The position numbers and the translations under genes were made by a program. A DNA stretch of 64,000 nt from Ancylobacter polymorphus (GTDB lineage: Bacteria; Pseudomonadota; Alphaproteobacteria; Rhizobiales; Xanthobacteraceae): contig NZ_CP083239.1 of NCBI RefSeq assembly GCF_022836935.1, positions 2,432,001 through 2,496,000 of the forward strand, written 5' to 3'. Position 1 is the stretch's first letter; each line of letters opens with the position of its first letter. Positions 43,881 through 52,658 of this stretch are shown here, piece after piece. Under the pieces are notes generated by a model. That model was not told the origin of the DNA. It was given only the letters and a program-made list of their open reading frames with translations, and did not search any database.

Positions 43881-44600
43881 ATGGCGGCCGACCTGATCAA
43901 TTGGGGCCTGCTGGCACTGGAGCCGCCCGGCTGGGGCGGGGTGCTGCTCGGCGGGCTGATGAACTCGCTCAAGATCGCCTTTGGCGGCTACGCGCTCGGC
44001 CTCGTGCTCGGCACGGGCGGCGCCTTCGGCAAGCTCTATGGCGGGCCGGTGACCAAGGACCTGATGGAGGTCTACACCACGCTGGTGCGCGCGGTGCCGG
44101 AACTGGTGCTGATCCTGCTGCTCTATTACGCCGGCACGGATGTGCTCAACCGCCTCTCCGCCGCGCTCGGCTATGGGTCGGTGGACATTAGCGGGCTGGC
44201 GGCCGGCATCTTCGTCATCGGCGTGGTGCAGGGCGCCTATTCGACCGAGGTGCTGCGCGGGGCCATTCTCGCCGTGCCGTCCGGGCAGATCGAGGCGGCG
44301 CGCGCCTTCGGCATGTCGCCGCTGATGGTGCTGCGGCGGGTGACGCTGCCGGCCATGCTGCCGCATGCGCTGCCGGGGCTGTCCAATCTCTGGCTGATCT
44401 GCACCAAGGACACCGCGTTGCTCGCGGTGGTCGGCTTCAGCGAGCTGACGCTGGTGACGCGGCAGGCGGCGGGCACGACCAAGGCCTATATGCTGTTCTT
44501 CTGCGCGGCAGGGGTGCTCTATCTGCTGCTGACGCTGGCTTCCACCCTCGTCATCCGCTTCATCGAGGCCCGCGCCCGGCGCGGCTGGGTGGCGCGATGA
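43881..44600 (+). CDS. Amino acid ABC transporter permease (HisQ-like)
   Basis: A 239-residue inner membrane permease with about five helices. The family loop AARAFGMSPLMVLRRVTLPAMLPHALPGL, the EAA motif that docks on the ATPase, lies in the second half. VRAVPELVLILLLYYAG is the typical third-helix region of the polar amino acid subgroup. Its stop overlaps the start of the second permease by 4 bases. It forms a heterodimer with that protein. Confidence 0.92.
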   Translation: MAADLINWGLLALEPPGWGGVLLGGLMNSLKIAFGGYALGLVLGTGGAFGKLYGGPVTKDLMEVYTTLVRAVPELVLILLLYYAGTDVLNRLSAALGYGSVDISGLAAGIFVIGVVQGAYSTEVLRGAILAVPSGQIEAARAFGMSPLMVLRRVTLPAMLPHALPGLSNLWLICTKDTALLAVVGFSELTLVTRQAAGTTKAYMLFFCAAGVLYLLLTLASTLVIRFIEARARRGWVAR

Positions 44601-45466
44601 CGCCCCAACGCCGCGCCGGGGCGGCGGAACCGCTGGTGGAGCTTCCGCCGGAAGAGAGCACGCTGGAGGCCACGGCGCTGACCCGGCTGCCGAGGGCGCG
44701 GGCCCTGCTCCAGCCGCACCGCCTCGCGCTGATGGCAGTGGCGGGCGTGCTGGTGTTCTGCGCGGCGTGGTTCATGCGCTGGGACTGGCTGCCAACCTAT
44801 GCCGGGGCGCTCGTCTCCGGCGTCGGTGTCACGCTGCTGATGCTGGTGAGCACGGCGCTGCTCGGCTTCGTGCTCGCCGTGCCGATCGGGCTGGTGCAGG
44901 TGACGGGGCCGTGGTGGCTGAGCCTGCCGGCGCAGGGCTTCTGCACCATCATCCGCGGCACGCCGCTGCTGCTACAGCTCTGGCTGCTCTATTACGGGCT
45001 CGGCTCGCTGTTTCCGCAATTCCCGGAAATCCGCCAGTCCTTCCTCTGGCCCTATCTGCGCGAAGCCTGGCCCTATGGCGTGGCGGCGCTGACCTTTTCC
45101 TTCGCCGCCTATGAGGGCGAGGTGATGCGCGGCGCCTTTTCCGGCGTGCCGAGGGGCGAGCTGGAGGCGGCCCGCGCCTATGGCATGGGTCGCTGGAAAC
45201 TGTTCTGGCGCATCTGGCTACCGCGCGCCGTGCACCGCGCCTTGCCCACGCTCAATGGCGAGACCGTGCTGCAGCTGAAGGCGACCCCGCTCGTCGCCAC
45301 CATCACGGTGATCGATGTCTATGCCGTCATCTCCAAGATTCGGCAGGTCACCTATCTGACCTATGAGCCGCTGCTGCTGCTGGCGCTGATCTACCTTATC
45401 CTCACCGCTTTGCTGGTGGCGGGATTCCGCTATTTCGAGAACAGAATACCCAACCGGAGTGCCTGA
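44597..45466 (+). CDS. Amino acid ABC transporter permease (HisM-like)
   Basis: A 289-residue permease. A hydrophilic N-terminal extension of about 45 residues precedes the first helix, longer than in HisM. The RGTPLLLQLWLLYYGLGSLFP segment and EAA loop ARAYGMGRWKLFWRIWLPRAVHRALP are seen. The 4-bp overlap with the first permease and the amidohydrolase starting 2 bases later make it part of one operon. Confidence 0.92.
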   Translation: MTPQRRAGAAEPLVELPPEESTLEATALTRLPRARALLQPHRLALMAVAGVLVFCAAWFMRWDWLPTYAGALVSGVGVTLLMLVSTALLGFVLAVPIGLVQVTGPWWLSLPAQGFCTIIRGTPLLLQLWLLYYGLGSLFPQFPEIRQSFLWPYLREAWPYGVAALTFSFAAYEGEVMRGAFSGVPRGELEAARAYGMGRWKLFWRIWLPRAVHRALPTLNGETVLQLKATPLVATITVIDVYAVISKIRQVTYLTYEPLLLLALIYLILTALLVAGFRYFENRIPNRSA

Positions 45467-45468
45467 AC

Positions 45469-46638
45469 ATGAACGCGCGCGCCACGCTCACCAATGCGAT
45501 GCCGGAATTGGTCGCGCTGCGCCGGGACCTGCATGCCCATCCCGAACTCGGGCTTGAGGAGGTGCGCACCTCCGATCTCATCGCCCGCGAACTGACCGCG
45601 CTCGGCTATCAGGTGACGCGCGGGCTCGCCAAGACCGGGCTGGTGGCGACGCTGTCCCAGGGCAGCAGCAGGCGCTCGGTCGGGGTGCGGGCCGACATCG
45701 ACGCGCTGCCGATCCTTGAGGAGACCGGCCTGCCCTATGCCAGCACGACGCCGGGGCTGATGCATGCCTGCGGCCATGACGGGCACACCGCCATGCTGAT
45801 CGGCGCGGCGCGCGCCATCGCCGAGCGGCGCCATTTCGACGGCACGGTGCATCTCATCTTCCAGCCGGCGGAGGAGAATTTCGGCGGGGCGAAGATCATG
45901 GTGGAGGAGGGGCTGTTCGACCGCTTCCCCTGCGACGCGGTGTTCGCGCTGCACAATGACCCCGACGTGCCCTTCGGCACCTTCGTGTTCCGCGACGGGC
46001 CGATCATGGCGGCGGTGGATGAGTGCCGCATCACCGTGCATGGCCGGGGCGGGCACGGGGCGGAGCCGCAATCGACGGCCGATCCCATCCTTGCCGGGGC
46101 CTCCATCGTCATGGCGCTGCAATCCATCGTCGCGCGCAACATCCACCCGATGGACCCGAGCGTGATCACGGTCGGCGCCTTCCATGCCGGGGCGGCGAGC
46201 AATGTCATTCCCGAACGCGCCGAACTGGTGATCGGCATCCGCTCCTTCGATCCGGGCGTGCGCGACGAGCTGGAGCGCCGCATCCGCCTGATCGCCGAGG
46301 GGCAGGCGGCGAGCTACGGCATGAGCGCGACGGTGGACTATCAGCGCAGCTATGACGCCACCATCAACCACGCGGCGGAGACGGACTTCCTGCGCGCGCT
46401 CGCCACCCGTTTCTCCGGGGCGGACAAGGTACGCGAAATGGCGCGCCCCAGCATGGGCAGCGAGGATTTCGCCTATATGCTGAAGGAGCGGCCGGGCAGC
46501 TATTTCTTCCTCGGCGGAAGGGTGTCGGAGGCGGACCGCCCGCTCCACCATCCCGGCTACAATTTCAACGACGATCTGCTGCCGATCGGCGCCGCCTTCT
46601 GGACCGAGCTGGTCGAGACCTATCTGAAACCGGCGTGA
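45469..46638 (+). CDS. M20-family amidohydrolase
   Basis: A 389-residue metallopeptidase of the M20D type (hippurate hydrolase, IAA-amino acid hydrolase and related). Metal-binding and catalytic motifs are GVRADIDALPI, HACGHDGHTAML with its zinc/manganese histidines near residue 100, FQPAEENFGGAKIMVEEGL and HNDPDVPFGTF. The C-terminal metal ligand is in STHHPGYNFNDD-like HHPGYNFNDD. It would cleave an N-acyl amino acid amide after import. It starts 2 bases after the permease, so its substrate is probably the imported compound, for example an acylated arginine; this is inference. Confidence 0.9.
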   Translation: MNARATLTNAMPELVALRRDLHAHPELGLEEVRTSDLIARELTALGYQVTRGLAKTGLVATLSQGSSRRSVGVRADIDALPILEETGLPYASTTPGLMHACGHDGHTAMLIGAARAIAERRHFDGTVHLIFQPAEENFGGAKIMVEEGLFDRFPCDAVFALHNDPDVPFGTFVFRDGPIMAAVDECRITVHGRGGHGAEPQSTADPILAGASIVMALQSIVARNIHPMDPSVITVGAFHAGAASNVIPERAELVIGIRSFDPGVRDELERRIRLIAEGQAASYGMSATVDYQRSYDATINHAAETDFLRALATRFSGADKVREMARPSMGSEDFAYMLKERPGSYFFLGGRVSEADRPLHHPGYNFNDDLLPIGAAFWTELVETYLKPA

Positions 46639-46681
46639 GCGTGCACGGGGCGCGGTTGCGGCGGACGAAGGACGAGGTTTC

Positions 46682-47584
46682 ATGCGAGTGCCCTCGACAC
46701 AGGCGCTGCGGGCGCTGGAAGCCTTCGCCCGCCATGGCACGGTCTGGCAGGCGGCGGCGGAGCTGAACATCACCCGCAGCGCGGTCAGCCACCAGCTGCG
46801 CTTCCTCGAACAGGATCTCGGCTTCGCCCTGCTCCAGCGCGCCGGCAAGGGCGTGAGCCTGACGGCGCAGGGCAAGCGCTACGCCGCCGATGTGCGCACC
46901 GCTCTGGCGCTGCTGGCCGACGCGGCGGTGCAATATGGCGATCGCGGGCTGCTGCAGGGGGCGATCACCATCAGCTCGACGCCGGGCTTCGCCACCTTCT
47001 GGCTCTGCACCCATATCGCCGAGTTCCGCCAGCTCCATCCCGGCGTGACGCTGCGCATCGTCACCCCGTCGCGGCTGGAGGATGTCGACGCGCCGGGCGT
47101 CGATGCCTTCATTGCCTATGGCGACGGCGACTGGCCGCGCCACAGCGTGGAACTGCTCAGCGTGGTCGATTTCATGCCGGTATGCAGCCCGGCGCTGCTC
47201 AACCAGCTCGGCGGCTTGAGCGAGCCGGTGGACGTGTTCCGCACGGTGCTGCTGCATCTCGACGGGCTCGGAGACTGGTTTACCTGGCTATCGGCGGCCG
47301 GCGTCGTGGCGCCGCGCACCGACCAGGGCGTGATCTTCTCCGACATGAACCTCGTTCTGGCGGCGGCGCTGGCGGGGCAGGGGATCGCCATCGGCGACAA
47401 TTTCGTCTGCCGGCAGGCGGTGGAGACCGGGCGGCTGGTGGTGCCGTTCGATCTCACCATCCGCGCCTCGCGCGCTTACTACTTCGTCACCCCGCGCGAC
47501 CGTCCCGGCAATCCCGCGATCGAGGCCTTCGCCGACTGGCTGAAATCACGCCTCGTCCAGACCGCGCCGGTCATGCGGCTATGA
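46682..47584 (+). CDS. LysR-family regulator (GcvA-like)
   Basis: A 300-residue LysR regulator. The N-terminal winged helix is LRALEAFARHGTVWQAAAELNITRSAVSHQLRFLE (landmark: residues 9-43, key AVSHQ), then a type 2 periplasmic-binding-like domain with an LYSR_GcvA pattern (VDAFIAYGDGDW, IAIGDNFVCRQAVETGRLVVPF). It follows the amidohydrolase by 43 bases on the same strand and precedes the next ABC operon by 149 bases, so it may regulate either. Confidence 0.92.
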   Translation: MRVPSTQALRALEAFARHGTVWQAAAELNITRSAVSHQLRFLEQDLGFALLQRAGKGVSLTAQGKRYAADVRTALALLADAAVQYGDRGLLQGAITISSTPGFATFWLCTHIAEFRQLHPGVTLRIVTPSRLEDVDAPGVDAFIAYGDGDWPRHSVELLSVVDFMPVCSPALLNQLGGLSEPVDVFRTVLLHLDGLGDWFTWLSAAGVVAPRTDQGVIFSDMNLVLAAALAGQGIAIGDNFVCRQAVETGRLVVPFDLTIRASRAYYFVTPRDRPGNPAIEAFADWLKSRLVQTAPVMRL

Positions 47585-47733
47585 ATGCTGAATTGATAGG
47601 CGGCGCACTATCCGTGCTTAGCATGCCGCCAATGGCGTGAATTTATAGCTACAGCATTCGGCATTTTTATTCATTTGAGGTGAGCGGATCGCGAGATTAG
47701 GATTTCTACATATACAGGGAGCACGCGGCAAAG

Positions 47734-48816
47734 GTGAGCAAGCGCGCGGTCGGGTTGCAGGCGGTCGGGATCGGCAAAACCTTCGGCCACTTCACGGCGC
47801 TGGAGGGCATCACGCTCGACATCGCGGCGGGGGAGTTCCTCACCCTGCTCGGCCCCTCAGGGTCCGGCAAGACGACCTTCCTCATGGTGCTCGCCGGTTT
47901 CCAGGCCGCGACCACGGGCCGGCTGCTCAGCGACGGCACCGACATCACCCGCAGCCGGGCGGAAGACCGTTCCTTCGGCATGGTGTTTCAGGGCTATGCG
48001 CTGTTTCCGCACAAGAGCGTCGCGCAGAACATCGCCTTCCCGCTGCAGGTGAGGGGCGTGGCGCGCGAGGAGATCGCCCGCCGCGTCGACGCCATCATCG
48101 CCCGGGTCGGGCTGGTGGGGCACGCGAACAAGCGCCCCGCCCAGCTCTCGGGCGGGCAGCAGCAGCGCGTGGCGCTGGCCCGCGCGCTGGTGTTCGAGCC
48201 GCCGGTGCTGCTGCTCGACGAGCCGTTTTCCGCCCTCGACAAGCATTTGCGCGGCCGCATGCAGGACGAGGTGGCGCGCCTGCATGGCGAGTTCGGCACC
48301 ACCTTCGTCTTCGTCACCCATGACCAGAGCGAGGCGCTGTCGCTGTCCTCGCGCATCGCCATCTTCAATCATGGCCGGCTGCTGCAGGTCGGGGCGCCGC
48401 GCGACATCTATGAGCGCCCGTCGAGCCGCTTCGTCGCCGAGTTCCTCGGCGAGATCAACCTGCTTCCCGTCGACGGCATCGGCCATTGTTCGCGGGGCAC
48501 CAGCGGCCGGTTCGAGGAGGTGCGCCTCACCGCGCCGCGGCATGAGAACCTGAACGGCAGTGCCGTGCTGGCGGTGCGGCCCGAGCACATGTCGGTCAGC
48601 CCCGAACCGCCGGCGGAAGGCAATGGCGTGCCTGCGCGGCTCGCCGGCACCACCTATCTCGGCTCGGCGATGCGCCTTGCCTTCGCCACACGCAGCGGCA
48701 CGCCGCTGACCGTGACCCTGCCGAGCGAGGCCGCCGGCCGCATCCTCTCCCATGGGCCGGATGTCTGGGTCACCTGGTCCTTCGAGAATGGCTTCCTTCT
48801 TCCAGAGCAAAGCTGA
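47734..48816 (+). CDS. Spermidine/putrescine-type ABC transporter ATP-binding protein (PotA-like)
   Basis: A 360-residue ATPase of the CUT1/PotA type. Walker A is GPSGSGKTT near residue 40, Q-loop MVFQGYALFPHKSV, signature [15 protein letters not shown], Walker B VLLLDEPFSALDK and H-loop THDQSEALS. A C-terminal TOBE domain (VLAVRPEHMSVSPE) regulates it. The GTG start at 47734 has only a weak ribosome-binding site; no better start is near. It begins the operon 47734-57090. The cargo is unknown; this class carries polyamines, quaternary amines and other cations. Confidence 0.9.
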   Translation: MSKRAVGLQAVGIGKTFGHFTALEGITLDIAAGEFLTLLGPSGSGKTTFLMVLAGFQAATTGRLLSDGTDITRSRAEDRSFGMVFQGYALFPHKSVAQNIAFPLQVRGVAREEIARRVDAIIARVGLVGHANKRPAQLSGGQQQRVALARALVFEPPVLLLDEPFSALDKHLRGRMQDEVARLHGEFGTTFVFVTHDQSEALSLSSRIAIFNHGRLLQVGAPRDIYERPSSRFVAEFLGEINLLPVDGIGHCSRGTSGRFEEVRLTAPRHENLNGSAVLAVRPEHMSVSPEPPAEGNGVPARLAGTTYLGSAMRLAFATRSGTPLTVTLPSEAAGRILSHGPDVWVTWSFENGFLLPEQS

Positions 48817-48834
48817 AAACAGCAGGAGCACGCC

Positions 48835-49950
48835 GTGAACGACGCATTCCAGAAAGACTGCCTCGACATTCTCGCGGCGAAGGCCGCGCGTGGCGAGATC
48901 GACCGCCGCCGTTTCGTCACCCTCGCCGCGCTGATCTTTGGCGGCGCCCCGCTGCTCCTGCGCACGCCCGAAGCGCTGGCGCAGGTGCGCCAGCTCGTGC
49001 TGGTGAATTGGGGCGGCGACGCGCTGAAAGCCTATGACAAGGCCTATGGCCAGCCCTTCGAGAAGGCGACCGGCATCGTCGTCAAGGAGGACGGCACCGG
49101 CCCGACCGAGGGCGCCATCGCCGCCCAGTTCAAGAGCGGCAAGCCGACCTGGGATATCGTCGATGCCGACCCGTTCTCGGCCATCTCGCTCGGCAAGCAG
49201 GGGATGATCGAGCCGATCGACTATACGATCGTCGACAAGGCGAAGATGCGGCCCGGCTTCGACTGGGAATATGCCGCTTCGACCTATTTCTTCTCCTATG
49301 TCCTTGCCTATGACGCGGAGAAATACGGCGCCAACCCGCCCAAGACCATGGCCGACTTCTTCGATGTGAAGACGTTCCCGGGCAAGCGCACCATGTATAA
49401 ATGGGGCGCGGGCATGTGGGAGGCGGCGCTGCTCGCCGATGGCGTCGCGCCCGACAAGCTCTACCCGCTCGATCTCAAGCGCGCCCATGCCAAGATCGCC
49501 GCGCTGAAGCCGGATGTCGCGGCCTATTGGGGCGGCGGCGCGGAGAGCCAGCAGCTGATGCTGAGCGGCGACGCCTCGATGGGGCTGATCTGGTCGACCC
49601 GCGCCTCGCTGATCGAGAAGGATTCCGGCGGGCAGATCAAGTTCACCTGGAATCAGGGGCTGCTCTCGCCGGGCGCGCTGGCGGTGATCAAGAACAACCC
49701 CGGCGGCAAGGAGAACGCGATGAAGTTCATCGCCTCCACCTCCGTGCCCGAGCGCCAGCTGGTGATGTTCGACATGCTCGGGCAGGGGCCGGCCAACCCG
49801 GCGACCGATGCGCTGATCCCCGCGGACCAGCGGCGCTACAACCCGGTCGACCCCGCCAATATGAAGAGCCAGGCCGTGCTCGACATGCCCTGGTACGCCG
49901 ACAATTACGGCGCCGCGCTCGACGAGTTCACCAAGGTCATCTCGGCCTGA
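48835..49950 (+). CDS. ABC transporter substrate-binding protein (PotD-like)
   Basis: A 371-residue periplasmic solute-binding protein of the spermidine/putrescine type. DRRRFVTLAALIFGGAPLLL near residues 23-42 followed by E-A-L-A-Q looks like a Tat signal, with a charged N-terminal stretch before it. The mature domain starts with QLVLVNWGGDALKAYDKAYGQPF, a typical PotD-family opening. AGGAG lies 6 bases before the GTG at 48835. The GWGG-type ligand loops are present, but I cannot read a specific ligand. Confidence 0.9.
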   Translation: MNDAFQKDCLDILAAKAARGEIDRRRFVTLAALIFGGAPLLLRTPEALAQVRQLVLVNWGGDALKAYDKAYGQPFEKATGIVVKEDGTGPTEGAIAAQFKSGKPTWDIVDADPFSAISLGKQGMIEPIDYTIVDKAKMRPGFDWEYAASTYFFSYVLAYDAEKYGANPPKTMADFFDVKTFPGKRTMYKWGAGMWEAALLADGVAPDKLYPLDLKRAHAKIAALKPDVAAYWGGGAESQQLMLSGDASMGLIWSTRASLIEKDSGGQIKFTWNQGLLSPGALAVIKNNPGGKENAMKFIASTSVPERQLVMFDMLGQGPANPATDALIPADQRRYNPVDPANMKSQAVLDMPWYADNYGAALDEFTKVISA

Positions 49951-49957
49951 GGCCCGC

Positions 49958-49982
49958 GCCCTCCCGCACCGCGCGGGAGGGC
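49958..49982 (+). terminator. GC-rich hairpin between binding-protein and permease genes
   Basis: A perfect 10-bp stem, GCCCTCCCGC at 49958-49967 with GCGGGAGGGC at 49973-49982, has a 5-base loop and only TTT after it, 7 bases past the binding-protein stop. The permease begins 24 bases later, so it is likely a partial terminator or stabilising hairpin inside the operon. Confidence 0.65.
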
Positions 49983-50006
49983 TTTCGCCCCCGACGGATT
50001 GCCCCC

Positions 50007-50846
50007 ATGCGCCCGCGCTCCGCCTTCTGGCCCGCACTCGCCCTGACAGCGCCTCTGGTGCTGTTTCTGGCGTTTGCCTATGCGCTGCCCTTCCTCGGCG
50101 TCGCGCTGTGGAGCGTGACGCTGCCGGAGCCGGGGGTCGGGCAGTATGAGCGGCTGGTGAGCGATCCGCTGGTGCTGTCGGTGTTTCTGCGCACCTTCCG
50201 CATCTGCTTTCTTGTCACGCTGATCGCGGTGGCCTGCGCCTATGCCGTCACTTATGTCTGGGTGCGGGGCTCAAGGATGCAGCGCCGGCTCATCGAGATC
50301 TGCATCTTCGTGCCGTTCTGGATTTCGCTGTTGACACGCGCCTTTGGCTGGCTGGCGCTGCTGTCCAATCGCGGCATCGTCAATAGCGCACTGCAGGCGC
50401 TCGGCCTCATCGACGCGCCGCTGGCGCTGGTGCGCAACGAGCCGAGCGTGATCGCCGGCATGGTGCATGTGCTCATCCCCTTCGCCGTGCTGCCGCTCGC
50501 TTCCGCGATGCGGGCGGTGGACGAGCGGGTGCTGCTCGCGGCGCGTGGCATGGGCGCCTCGCGCCTGCGCATCTTCTGGTCGGTGTTCTTTCCCATGACG
50601 CTGCCCGGGGTGATCGGCGCGACGCTGATCGTCTTCGTGTTCAGCCTCGGCTTTTTCGTCACCCCGGCCATTCTCGGCGGCGGCCGGTCGATCATGGTGG
50701 CCGAGCTGGTGTATCTGCGCATGTTCCAGAGCCCGGACTGGGGGCTGGGCGCGGCGATCAGCGTGGCGCTGGTGGTTCTCGTCGCCGCGCTGATGGGCCT
50801 GCTGGCGCGCTTCGCCCGGCTCGGGCTGATGGGGAGCGGGCGATGA
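50007..50846 (+). CDS. ABC transporter permease (PotB-like)
   Basis: A 279-residue permease with about six helices. The EAA loop AARGMGASRLRIFWSVFFPMTLPGVIGA is in the expected position near residue 180, and ILGGGRSIMVAELVY follows as in PotB-type permeases. It pairs with the next gene, with which it overlaps by 4 bases. The ATG at 50007 is the first supported start. Confidence 0.9.
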   Translation: MRPRSAFWPALALTAPLVLFLAFAYALPFLGVALWSVTLPEPGVGQYERLVSDPLVLSVFLRTFRICFLVTLIAVACAYAVTYVWVRGSRMQRRLIEICIFVPFWISLLTRAFGWLALLSNRGIVNSALQALGLIDAPLALVRNEPSVIAGMVHVLIPFAVLPLASAMRAVDERVLLAARGMGASRLRIFWSVFFPMTLPGVIGATLIVFVFSLGFFVTPAILGGGRSIMVAELVYLRMFQSPDWGLGAAISVALVVLVAALMGLLARFARLGLMGSGR

Positions 50847-51655
50847 GGCTGCAGCGTCCCGGGCCCGTCGCGGTCGTGCTCGCGCTGCTGGTGGGGGTGT
50901 TCCTGCTGCTGCCGCTGCTGGCGGTGGTGCCGATCTCCTTCACCCCCGGCCGGCTGCTGACCCTGCCCAAGGGCAGCCTGTCGCTGACCCATTACCGCAC
51001 TTTGTTCGAGAATCCGGACTGGCTCGCCAGCATCCTGCTGAGCGCGCGCATCGCGCTGTTCACCAGCGTGATCGCGACCGGGCTGGCGACCAGTTTCGCG
51101 CTCGGCATCTGGATGCTGCAGCCGCGCTTCTCCCAGCTTCTGGTCGGCTTCGTGCTGCTGCCGATGATCGTGCCGCCGGTGGTTTCGGCGATGACGCTGT
51201 ATTTCCTGCTCACCGGCATGTCACAGGTCTCGCACGCCATCGGCTTCGACAGCGTGATCGGCGTGACGCTTGCCCATGTGGTGATGACGGTGCCTTTCGC
51301 GGTGGTGATGGTGCTGGTGGCGCTGGCGCAGGTCGACCGGCGCATCGACCTCGCTGCGCGCGGCATGGGGGCGGGCGTCGTCCAGCGCATCGTGCACGTC
51401 ATCCTGCCCAATATCGGCTTCGGCGTGGCGACGGCGGCGCTGCTGGTCTTCGTCCTGTCCTGGGAGGAGATCGGCGTCACGCTGTTCATCACCAGCGTCG
51501 ACGCGATCACCTTGCCGCGGCTGATGTGGATGGGGCTGCGCGACAATGTCGATCCCGCCGTCGCCGCTATTTCCGTCGTGCTGATCGTGGTCACGACGCT
51601 GATCCTGCTGGCCCGCGTGGCGCTGCAGCGCCGCCCCGATTTCGAGGAGGAATGA
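50843..51655 (+). CDS. ABC transporter permease (PotC-like)
   Basis: A 270-residue permease with six helices. The first helix is LLVGVFLLLPLLAVVPISF, and the EAA loop AARGMGAGVVQRIVHVILPNIGFG lies near residue 172, with the family ending LFITSVDAITLPRLMW. The start overlaps the first permease stop. The following desaturase gene begins one base after the stop, so importer and enzymes are co-expressed. Confidence 0.9.
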   Translation: MRLQRPGPVAVVLALLVGVFLLLPLLAVVPISFTPGRLLTLPKGSLSLTHYRTLFENPDWLASILLSARIALFTSVIATGLATSFALGIWMLQPRFSQLLVGFVLLPMIVPPVVSAMTLYFLLTGMSQVSHAIGFDSVIGVTLAHVVMTVPFAVVMVLVALAQVDRRIDLAARGMGAGVVQRIVHVILPNIGFGVATAALLVFVLSWEEIGVTLFITSVDAITLPRLMWMGLRDNVDPAVAAISVVLIVVTTLILLARVALQRRPDFEEE

Positions 51656-51656
51656 G

Positions 51657-52655
51657 ATGGACGAGGTATTCGGCCGCAAGGACATGATCAGTCCCTCCCG
51701 GCTCAAGGAACTGAGCGCGAAATCGGATGTGTCGGGCTTCATCCAGCTCGGCAGCCATCTCGGCGCGCTGGCGATCACCGGCGCGGCGCTGTGGTTCAGC
51801 TGGGGCACGTGGTGGATGGTGCCGGTGTTCATGCTGCACGGCACGCTGATCAACTTCCTCTATGCCGGCCAGCATGAGATGAGCCATTCCACGGTCTTCA
51901 AGACCAAGGCGCTCAACGAGTTCTTCGGCCGGCTGTTCGGCTTCGTGCTGATCTATCCGCGCGATTTCGACCAGATCCAGCACTTCGCCCATCACCGCTA
52001 CACCCAGGACTGGGAGGGCGACGGCGAGCTGGGGCGCGAGCGCTATTCGATGCTGTCCTATCTGCTCTGGGTGCTGGGGCCGACCTATTGGTACAGCCGC
52101 ATCCGTCGGGTGCTGCGCTTCGCCTGCGGCATCGTCAGCGAGCATTACATTCCGCAGGACCAGCACGCGAAGGTCATTCGCGAAGCGCGCTGGCATCTGG
52201 CGGGCTATGCGCTGATCGCGGTGCTGTCGGTGGCGACGGGCAGCTGGCTGGCGGTGAAGCTCTGGCTGCTGCCGATGATCGTGATGAAGCCGGTGCACCA
52301 GCTGCAGAACACGATCGAGCATCTCGGCCTGCCGCATGTCGACCAGATCACCGAGAACACCCGCACCACCCGCACCAACGCGCTGATGCGCTGGATGTGC
52401 TGGAACATGCAGTTCCACACCGCCCACCACGCCTTCCCCGGCGTGCCGTTCCACCGGCTGCCGGACCTCCACCGCACCATCTTCGTGGAGAAGGGCCGCA
52501 AGCCGCATTCCATGACCTATCTCGGCTTTCAGCTGGCGGTGATCAAGGCGTTCTGGAACGGGCGGACCGAGGCGGACTATCCCGACGACAAGATCTGGAT
52601 CATGGACGACACCGACCTCGAACCGGTCGGCCCGCGCGCCGCCAAGCGGGTCTGA
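51657..52655 (+). CDS. Membrane fatty-acid-desaturase-family diiron protein
   Basis: A 332-residue membrane protein. Three histidine boxes of the desaturase/hydroxylase superfamily are present: HEMSH at residues 73-77, HFAHH at 109-113, and HTAHH near 255, plus histidines near 224 (EHLGLPH). Hydrophobic segments surround them at about 30-65, 85-100 and 180-210. Members desaturate or hydroxylate lipids, carotenoids, alkanes or other hydrophobic or cationic compounds with O2. The position in a transporter-plus-oxygenase operon argues for a catabolic hydroxylase or dealkylase rather than membrane-lipid desaturation. The substrate is unknown. Confidence 0.86.
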   Translation: MDEVFGRKDMISPSRLKELSAKSDVSGFIQLGSHLGALAITGAALWFSWGTWWMVPVFMLHGTLINFLYAGQHEMSHSTVFKTKALNEFFGRLFGFVLIYPRDFDQIQHFAHHRYTQDWEGDGELGRERYSMLSYLLWVLGPTYWYSRIRRVLRFACGIVSEHYIPQDQHAKVIREARWHLAGYALIAVLSVATGSWLAVKLWLLPMIVMKPVHQLQNTIEHLGLPHVDQITENTRTTRTNALMRWMCWNMQFHTAHHAFPGVPFHRLPDLHRTIFVEKGRKPHSMTYLGFQLAVIKAFWNGRTEADYPDDKIWIMDDTDLEPVGPRAAKRV

Positions 52656-52658
52656 GCC

